Positions 58,776-64,000 of a stretch of DNA of 64,000 nucleotides are shown in pieces. Position 1 is the first letter of the stretch. Every line of letters begins with the position of its first letter. The stretch spans positions 58,457-122,456 of the forward strand of contig NZ_JABBFZ010000022.1 in the NCBI RefSeq assembly GCF_012927125.1, in the 5' to 3' direction. The position numbers and the translations under genes are program-made. Source of the stretch: Paraburkholderia antibiotica (GTDB lineage Bacteria > Pseudomonadota > Gammaproteobacteria > Burkholderiales > Burkholderiaceae). The notes under the pieces are model-generated. The model did not search any database, was not told where the DNA came from, and saw nothing but the letters and a program-made list of their open reading frames with translations.

Positions 58776-60497
58776 CTAACTCGCCAGCGATTCGCGAATC
58801 GCCGCCAGCCACAACACTACCGCATGCGCGCCCGGATCGGCGTGACCGAGCGCGCGATCGCCGACGTAGCTCGACCGTCCGCGCCGCGGATGCATCGACG
58901 CGGTACGCGATGCGCCGTCGGTCGCGGCATCGACGGCGGCTTGCAACGCGGCATCCGTCGCTGCGCCGTTGGCGAGCGCGCTCTGCAATGCATCGGCGGC
59001 GGGCTTCAATGCATCGACCATCGTGCGATCGCCTGGACTTGCGCCGCCCAATTCCATCAACGCATCGACACCGGCGCTGAACGCCGTCGACCATTGCCGC
59101 GCCGCGATGCCGCCGGACTTCTCCAACTCCTCCGACTGTTCGAGTGCGGTCGCCGCCCGCAGCAGCATCACCGCGTACAACGGCCCGGACGTACCGCCCA
59201 CCACGCGCCGCAACGTCGCGGAAATGCTGCGCAATACCGTGCCCGGCATCGTTTCGGCCGCATACGCGTCGAGTTCCTGCTGCACCGCGCGGGCGCCGCG
59301 CGCGAGGCTGATGCCGAGATCGCCGTCACCGACGCGCTGGTCCATCTCGGTCAACGTCGGCTCGGCTTGCAGCAGACATGCGCATACCGCTTCGATCGCA
59401 CGACGCAACGTGGCGTCACGCGCGAGCGTCGCGCCGCTGGCTGGCGGCGGCGCGGCCGGCGCAGCGCGTACCGACACCCGCGCAACGCGGCCGCTCGACG
59501 CGGGCCACGCGCTCGTCTGCGCGGCGGCGTCGAGCAAGGCGAGGCGCTCATCGTCGACACGCAACACCGTCAGCGATACACCGGCCATTTCGAGCGCGCT
59601 CAGAAACGTGCCGGCCCACGCGCGTTCGACCACGATGCCGAGCTTGTCGAGTTCGCGCAGCGCGGCCCCTGCGACGATATTCAGTTCGCTCGCTGGCGTG
59701 CCGCCCAGATTGTTCACGAGCAGCGTCACGCGTTCGCCCGCCCGCAACGCGAGATCGCCGACGATCTTCGCGAGCAGCTTGCCGACGATCGCGTCCGCCG
59801 GCTCCAGCGCGCCGCGCGCGACGCCGGGCTCGCCATGAATGCCGAGCCCCCATTCGATTTCGCCATCGGCCAGCTCGAAGCCCGGCTTGCCCGCGGCCGG
59901 CACCGTGCACGGCGTCAGCGCGACGCCCATCGTGCCGAGCGACGCGGCGGCTTCGCGCGCGAGCCGCGCGACTTCGCTCAACGGTAATCCACGCGCGGCC
60001 GCCGCGCCCGCGATCTTGTGGACCAGCACCGTTCCCGCGAGCCCACGACGTCCCGCGTGATCGCCGCTCGCGGTCAACGCGACATCGTCGGCGACGATCA
60101 CCATCTCGACCGGGATGCCCTCGGCACGCGCGATCTCCGCTGCGAGGCCGAAGTTGAAGCGGTCGCCGGTGTAGTTCTTCACGATCAGCAGCACGCCCGC
60201 CGGGCCGGCCACCGCGCGGATCGCGGCGAGCACGGCATCGGTGGAGGGCGAGGTGAACACTTCGCCGGCCACTGCCGCGCTCAACATGCCGTGGCCCACG
60301 TAGCCGCCATGCGCGGGCTCGTGGCCCGAGCCGCCGCCCGAGATCAGCGCGATCTCGCCGCGCGCGGCCGCTGCCTCGGCATCGGCGCGCACGATGATCG
60401 TGCCGCCCTGTAACAGCGAGAGTTGGGGATTGAGCGCCACGAGGCCGTCGAGCATGTCGGAGACCACGGTGGACACATCGTTGATGAGCTTCTTCAT
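58776..60497 (-). CDS. Fused dihydroxyacetone kinase, DhaK-DhaL
   Basis: The ATG at 60497 gives 573 residues. The N-terminal DhaK part (1-330) has ISGGGSGHEPAHGGYVG and the substrate-binding His in GLGIHGEPGV near residue 215. The C-terminal DhaL part (~365-573) has the metal-binding RVGDGDLGISLARGA and GGTSGPLYAVML. Both in one chain is typical of ATP-dependent dihydroxyacetone (or related C3/C4 sugar) kinases. The last ~50 residues are AAVDAATDGASRTASMHPRRG then VGDRALGHADPGA, the usual end. Confidence 0.93.
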   Translation of the reverse strand: MKKLINDVSTVVSDMLDGLVALNPQLSLLQGGTIIVRADAEAAAARGEIALISGGGSGHEPAHGGYVGHGMLSAAVAGEVFTSPSTDAVLAAIRAVAGPAGVLLIVKNYTGDRFNFGLAAEIARAEGIPVEMVIVADDVALTASGDHAGRRGLAGTVLVHKIAGAAAARGLPLSEVARLAREAAASLGTMGVALTPCTVPAAGKPGFELADGEIEWGLGIHGEPGVARGALEPADAIVGKLLAKIVGDLALRAGERVTLLVNNLGGTPASELNIVAGAALRELDKLGIVVERAWAGTFLSALEMAGVSLTVLRVDDERLALLDAAAQTSAWPASSGRVARVSVRAAPAAPPPASGATLARDATLRRAIEAVCACLLQAEPTLTEMDQRVGDGDLGISLARGARAVQQELDAYAAETMPGTVLRSISATLRRVVGGTSGPLYAVMLLRAATALEQSEELEKSGGIAARQWSTAFSAGVDALMELGGASPGDRTMVDALKPAADALQSALANGAATDAALQAAVDAATDGASRTASMHPRRGRSSYVGDRALGHADPGAHAVVLWLAAIRESLAS

Positions 60498-60730
60498 TGC
60501 GTCAGCTCCGTTGGATACTGTCGGGCATCGCGTGACGATGCGCGCGGCAGTCGAGTCGATAGCGAAAGCGGAAGGCCTAACTGTACCGCGCCTCGGCCAA
60601 CGACGATGCGAGAGCGTGCGTGAGCAGAATGCATGCGCGAACGCAACGTGCATTGAGCCGTGCTGCAGACAATGAAGGGAGAGGTAAAGCGGAATGAAGA
60701 AACTGCGAGGAGTACTGCGTTTGACTGGAG

Positions 60731-60762
60731 CGTAGACGAAAGCGACACCGCTTTCGTCTACG
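60731..60762 (-). terminator. Strong hairpin after tRNA-Val, without a T-run
   Basis: A perfect 14-bp inverted repeat (CGTAGACGAAAGCG / CGCTTTCGTCTACG, arms 60731-60744 and 60749-60762) with a 4-nt loop follows the tRNA 3' end by 12 bp. It probably ends or protects the tRNA transcript. There is no poly-T on either strand. Confidence 0.6.
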
Positions 60763-60774
60763 TCACAGATGCGT

Positions 60775-60851
60775 TGGTAGGCTCGATTGGATTCGAACCA
60801 ACGACCCCCACCATGTCAAGGTGGTGCTCTAACCAACTGAGCTACGAGCCT
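60775..60851 (-). tRNA. tRNA-Val (GAC anticodon)
   Basis: On the minus strand the 77-nt gene starts AGGCTCGTAGCTCAGTTGG, has the anticodon loop TTGACAT (anticodon GAC), a T-arm GTTGG-TTCGAATC-CAAC-type sequence, and ends ...GAGCCTACCA with encoded CCA. Acceptor stem AGGCTCG pairs with CGAGCCT. It is a standard tRNA, in an intergenic region between dhaKL and the MlrC gene. Confidence 0.95.
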
Positions 60852-60929
60852 TTAGAGGCGCGAATTATAGAGACTCATTGCGAACAGCACAAGCCCTTCG
60901 CGCGCTTTATCGCGATGCATACGTCGCGA

Positions 60930-62462
60930 TCAGTTCTCCGCGATCCATTCGGTGCGTGGGTCCAATGGATAAACCGGTCGCGTCACGTGCTCGAAGCGGA
61001 ACAGATCATAGTCGGAACTCGTGACGCCACGGCTATCGCATTCGACGAGCGCCGCCGCGATCGGTACGAAAACCGGCCGACAATACATGCGCGATTTGAG
61101 CAGCAGAAAACGCGCGCGACGCGGATCGATGCCGACGCTTTCGAACACGCCGAGATCCCATGGCTCATGCGTGCGCTCGGTCACGACGAGCTTCACGGTA
61201 CCGGTATCGAGCACCGCGGCGCGTCCCATGTACGCGCGCTGGCCAGTGTAGGTCGGACCGCTGATCACGTATTCGCCGTCGGTCAGTGCGCGCACGACGC
61301 CGCTCACGGCTAGCGGTGTGTGTGCTGGCGATGTATGGGCCGGCGGTGTGCCCGACGTGCTGTTCGTGAGCTTATTGTCGCTCGTGAGCTTGTTGCCGAT
61401 CGTCAGCGTGACCGAACTGCCGACGCCCGCCGATGCCAACGCCGCGACCGCCTGCGGATCGCACAACGGTCCGCTGACGATGCCTTCGAGCCCCTGCTTC
61501 AACGCTTCCTCGAGTAGATCCATCGTGTCGCAGGTGCCACCCGACATGCAGTTGTCACCGTGATCGAGCAGCAGCACCGGCTTGCCGGCATCGATTGCGA
61601 GCGACGCCGCCCGTGCGACCGATTCGGCCAGCGGCTCGCTGCGATAAACAAAATCGTCGCGCTCGCGCCAGATCTGCCGCGCAATGCGCTCGGCGACCGC
61701 TTCGGCCTGCGCACGCTCCCCCTTGCCCACGACGACGACGCTGATACACGGCGCCGCGATATCGGCGAGCGAAAATCCGGCCAGCACCGATACCGCGAGC
61801 ATGCCGTCGGCCTCGGCGGCGCGTGCGGCCTCGACCGCGCGTTGCATCGCGCCCTCGGCGGTGGCGCTGCGCAGCGTGTGCGTGAGCAGCGGCGGCTGCC
61901 GCCAGGCGAGCACCGGTTTCGCGCGGCCGTCGATCATCTCGAACAGCAGCCGCGCCGCGTGCGCGCCGGTTTCGTACATGTCGACGTGCGGATAGGTCTT
62001 GAAGCTGACGATCACATCCGCGTTGTCGATCATCTTCTGCGTGACGTTGCCGTGCAGATCGAGCGCGACCGCAATCGGCGCATGAGGCAGCGCCGCGCGC
62101 ACGCGGGCGAGCAGATCGCCTTCGCCGTCGCTCGAATTTTCCGCGACCATCGCGCCGTGCAGATCGAGCAACACGGCGTCGCAACCGCTCGCGGCCGCGA
62201 CGATCGCGTTGCAAATCGCGTCGTACGCGGCAGCTTCGACCGGACCGCTCGGATTCGCCGACGCGGAGATCGGCGTGACGATCTCGGCATGCGCGCGCTC
62301 GGCGGCGTCGATGAACGCGGCCATCGCGGTCTGCATACCTTTGTTGTCATCGAACGCAGCGCGACCGTAACTTGGACCGTCGCGGCCGAATGCGGCAAGC
62401 GGCGTCCCGACCGGCGAGAACGTGTTGGTCTCGTGATTCATCCGCGCGATCAGGATCTTCAT
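60930..62462 (-). CDS. mlrC: MlrC-family (M81) putative metallohydrolase
   Basis: The start is the ATG at 62462 with AGGAG 9 bases upstream, giving 510 residues. The N-terminus MKILIARMNHETNTFSPVGT, then GPVEAAAYDAICNAIVAAAS, LLDLHGAMVAE, ALDLHGNVTQKM and VDMYETGAHAARLL are the M81/microcystinase-C-like hallmarks with His and Asp metal ligands; SGGTCDTMDLLEEAL is in the C-terminal domain. A Thr/Ser/Pro/His-rich insert of about 30 residues (around residue 380) interrupts this part. Substrate is unknown; the family opens amide or peptide bonds in small molecules. Confidence 0.88.
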   Translation of the reverse strand: MKILIARMNHETNTFSPVGTPLAAFGRDGPSYGRAAFDDNKGMQTAMAAFIDAAERAHAEIVTPISASANPSGPVEAAAYDAICNAIVAAASGCDAVLLDLHGAMVAENSSDGEGDLLARVRAALPHAPIAVALDLHGNVTQKMIDNADVIVSFKTYPHVDMYETGAHAARLLFEMIDGRAKPVLAWRQPPLLTHTLRSATAEGAMQRAVEAARAAEADGMLAVSVLAGFSLADIAAPCISVVVVGKGERAQAEAVAERIARQIWRERDDFVYRSEPLAESVARAASLAIDAGKPVLLLDHGDNCMSGGTCDTMDLLEEALKQGLEGIVSGPLCDPQAVAALASAGVGSSVTLTIGNKLTSDNKLTNSTSGTPPAHTSPAHTPLAVSGVVRALTDGEYVISGPTYTGQRAYMGRAAVLDTGTVKLVVTERTHEPWDLGVFESVGIDPRRARFLLLKSRMYCRPVFVPIAAALVECDSRGVTSSDYDLFRFEHVTRPVYPLDPRTEWIAEN

Positions 62463-62908
62463 ACGTAGGCGCTCCTGGCTTTTTGACATGGCGTTCGACA
62501 TCGACTGCAGGGATGTGTTGCAGCCTGCGTTCGGGTGACTGGTGCGAGCGTTGCCGATTTCGTTTCGATTTCGCCATAGCTGGTGCCGCCCTTGTATGGC
62601 ACGACGTTTATCCAAGCAGGTGCGATGTGTGCGAGATGGAGCACGCTGAGGTATGCGCTGCGGCTTATCTCCATCGAGGACAACGCCCCGTGGCATGCGT
62701 TCCGCTTGATGCGGGCGACTGGCGTGACGACGATCGGCTGGGACAGGTCGCATGCGCTGCGATCGAGCTCGGTCAGGGCGAGGCGGTAGATGTCGCCCTG
62801 GTCGATCGTGTCGATCCGCGCGAGTCGCATGCGACTGCCCCATAGCCTCACGCCGTCAACCCGCAACTCGGCAAGCACCGCGGCAGCAGTGGATGAATCA
62901 GCTTGCAT
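62459..62908 (-). CDS. Possible upstream gene of mlrC, 149 residues
   Basis: An open frame from the ATG at 62908 ends in a TGA that overlaps the mlrC ATG (ATGA). The first ~80 residues read like a real protein (LRVDGVRLWGSRMRLARIDT, CDLSQPIVVTPVARI), while the last 60 are less convincing. No family is recognised. It may be a degenerate remnant or a real but fast-evolving gene. Confidence 0.3.
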   Translation of the reverse strand: MQADSSTAAAVLAELRVDGVRLWGSRMRLARIDTIDQGDIYRLALTELDRSACDLSQPIVVTPVARIKRNACHGALSSMEISRSAYLSVLHLAHIAPAWINVVPYKGGTSYGEIETKSATLAPVTRTQAATHPCSRCRTPCQKARSAYV

Positions 62909-63323
62909 CGATGCTTCCTTGCGGGGAAGACAGCGTGGATGTCGGCGGCACGGCGCGTTTGCTGGCTGCGTTTGCTGGCTGCGTTTGCCGCGATTCGGCG
63001 TTGCTCTGTTGTGATGATAGAGAGGTTTGAGCTGGCGAGTGGCGAAGCCGTCGAGCGAGATGGCCGGACCGGCGATGCTTTCTACGCGTAAGCGTAAGCA
63101 TCAGCCTGAGCAAGGTCAGTATCGTTCGATGCCGCAGCATCGAGGTTAGTTGTGACACGGGGAAAATTGGCTCGGCCAAGCCGTCCCCGTGCGATGGCGA
63201 TCTACACGGAAATGAGCGTCGGCAAACGTTTTCGTCAGCGCGTGCGAGTTAATTGCAATCAAGGCTCAACCTTTTGCGAAGCGAGCCGTTATTGCATTGG
63301 CTCAGGCAAACCATTTGACCTCC
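62463..63323. other. 860-bp region without a convincing gene
   Basis: Apart from the weak frame at 62459-62908, nothing here looks coding. It contains a 13-bp tandem repeat (GCGTTTGCTGGCT, 2.5 copies, 62955-62987) and an inverted repeat at 63074-63102 (GATGCTT / AAGCATC outside, ACGC / GCGT inside). It includes the upstream regions of mlrC and of the gene at 63324. Confidence 0.5.
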
Positions 63324-63785
63324 ATGGCACAACCCATTCCCTTCCGCAACACTGGCGCGGCCCGCGCACGGCATGCCAAAGCGATGCTTCTGCCGATCGC
63401 CCGTCAAGTCGCCGACGATCTCGCGTTGCGGGTCCATCTGTCGCTCGACGCATTACGCCGGGGCGCCGGCAGCAAGACCGACGCGCAGACGCTCACGCAG
63501 ATCATGATGCTGACCGCCTATCTGGCCGAAGCAGGCTTCGGTGCGATGAGTCGCGAAGAGTTTCATGCCGCTGATCAAACGGCGTCGGCAGCGTTCGGCA
63601 TCGGCCGGGAACGCGATGAATGGAAGCTGGACGAGGCGGGGTTCGAGCTTTTTGCGTCGATCGCGACGAATTACGACCGGCAGTTGCATCGCGCGCCGCT
63701 CTGGGCGATCACGGAAGCGAGCGAACGGCTCGACCGTTTTATTGCGGGTGCGTCCGATTCTGCACCGGTGCGCAAACGGGCTTAG
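63324..63785 (+). CDS. Conserved hypothetical protein, 153 residues
   Basis: The ATG at 63324 begins MAQPIPFRNTGAARARHAKA. The product is mostly helical: LLPIARQVADDLALRVHLSL, TDAQTLTQIMMLTAYLAEAG, and a region AIGRERDEWKLDE-like followed by ASIATNYDRQLHRAPLWAIT. Similar proteins are common and unassigned in Burkholderia. No helix-turn-helix is convincing by eye. A TTG start 27 bp earlier is possible. Confidence 0.7.
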   Translation: MAQPIPFRNTGAARARHAKAMLLPIARQVADDLALRVHLSLDALRRGAGSKTDAQTLTQIMMLTAYLAEAGFGAMSREEFHAADQTASAAFGIGRERDEWKLDEAGFELFASIATNYDRQLHRAPLWAITEASERLDRFIAGASDSAPVRKRA

Positions 63786-64000
63786 CGGGTCTGGGCAATA
63801 TGCTGAAGGAGACTTGGGAAGAGTTCGCAGCGATTGCGGCAGCGCGATGCGGGTAAAACGCGGCCCCATTGCCGTGGGACGTGCGTATCTGGAACTGACG
63901 GGCTACGCGGACGCGCTGCGGACCGGTGGGCAGTAAAGAGAGGTGTAGTGCTGGCGGTGATACGTTTCGCAGCGCATTGCGCTGGTTGCCAGCTCAGCGT
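63786..64000. other. Right edge, no supported gene
   Basis: Short open frames exist (for example a 29-codon frame starting at 63847), but none has support. The sequence remains GC-rich. Confidence 0.4.

Noticed and set aside
63847..63936. A 29-codon gene at the right edge
   Set aside because: No ribosome site or family support; too short to call.

Overview
The window is GC-rich (roughly 60-65 percent by eye) and reads as chromosome of a Burkholderiaceae bacterium, most likely Paraburkholderia or Burkholderia. Two facts suggest this: a complete selenocysteine / formate dehydrogenase-O locus, and accessory genes (IclR regulator, AtoE transporter, cyclase, dihydroxyacetone kinase, MlrC) of the kind usual in that group. 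Assignment to genus is inference.

Positions 1 to about 40,780 are the right-hand part of a temperate, podovirus-like prophage whose left end lies outside the window. Its integrase (39631-40701) abuts the 3' end of the selenocysteine tRNA gene selC (40778-40873, minus strand), so the phage uses selC as attachment site and leaves it intact. The immunity region is at 29.4-31.2 kb. A helix-turn-helix repressor without a protease domain (29776-30249) is flanked on both sides by three copies of a 13-bp operator (TAGYG-N3-CRCTA), a layout like lambda OL/OR. Leftward from there run a Cro/YdaS-like gene, a C5 DNA methyltransferase, a replication protein, a PD-(D/E)XK nuclease and a late regulator (22992-23576), then an intrinsic terminator. 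The leftward late genes follow: a Tad2-domain protein, two micro-ORFs, terminase, portal, head fibres, scaffold, capsid, adaptors, tail proteins, internal virion proteins, a glucosaminidase and a giant polyvalent protein running off the window. At least five more leftward intrinsic terminators lie inside the late operon, which fits antitermination control. Rightward from a strong promoter (31172-31200) runs a tightly overlapped early operon of small zinc-binding proteins, a KTSC protein, a probable annealing recombinase, a YqaJ exonuclease, a DUF5131 protein, an ASCH protein, a DUF4224 excisionase candidate and the integrase. No holin/endolysin cassette is recognised.

Positions 40.8-54.8 kb hold a contiguous selenium locus. 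On the minus strand the order of transcription is fdoG (with an in-frame UGA and a clear SECIS hairpin), fdoH, fdoI, fdhE, selA, selB and selC. On the plus strand are a small exported protein, selD, the tRNA 2-selenouridine synthase mnmH/selU, a COG0701-type permease and a 44-residue membrane protein. Every dedicated factor needed to make and use selenocysteine and selenouridine is therefore side by side, and the prophage sits directly on its tRNA.

Positions 54.9-58.6 kb hold a probable catabolic cluster (IclR regulator with a perfect palindromic operator, cyclase-family hydrolase, AtoE short-chain fatty acid transporter, YciI-like protein). After it come a fused DhaK-DhaL dihydroxyacetone kinase (minus strand), tRNA-Val(GAC), an MlrC-family protein, an 860-bp stretch with at best one weak gene, and a conserved hypothetical gene near the right edge.
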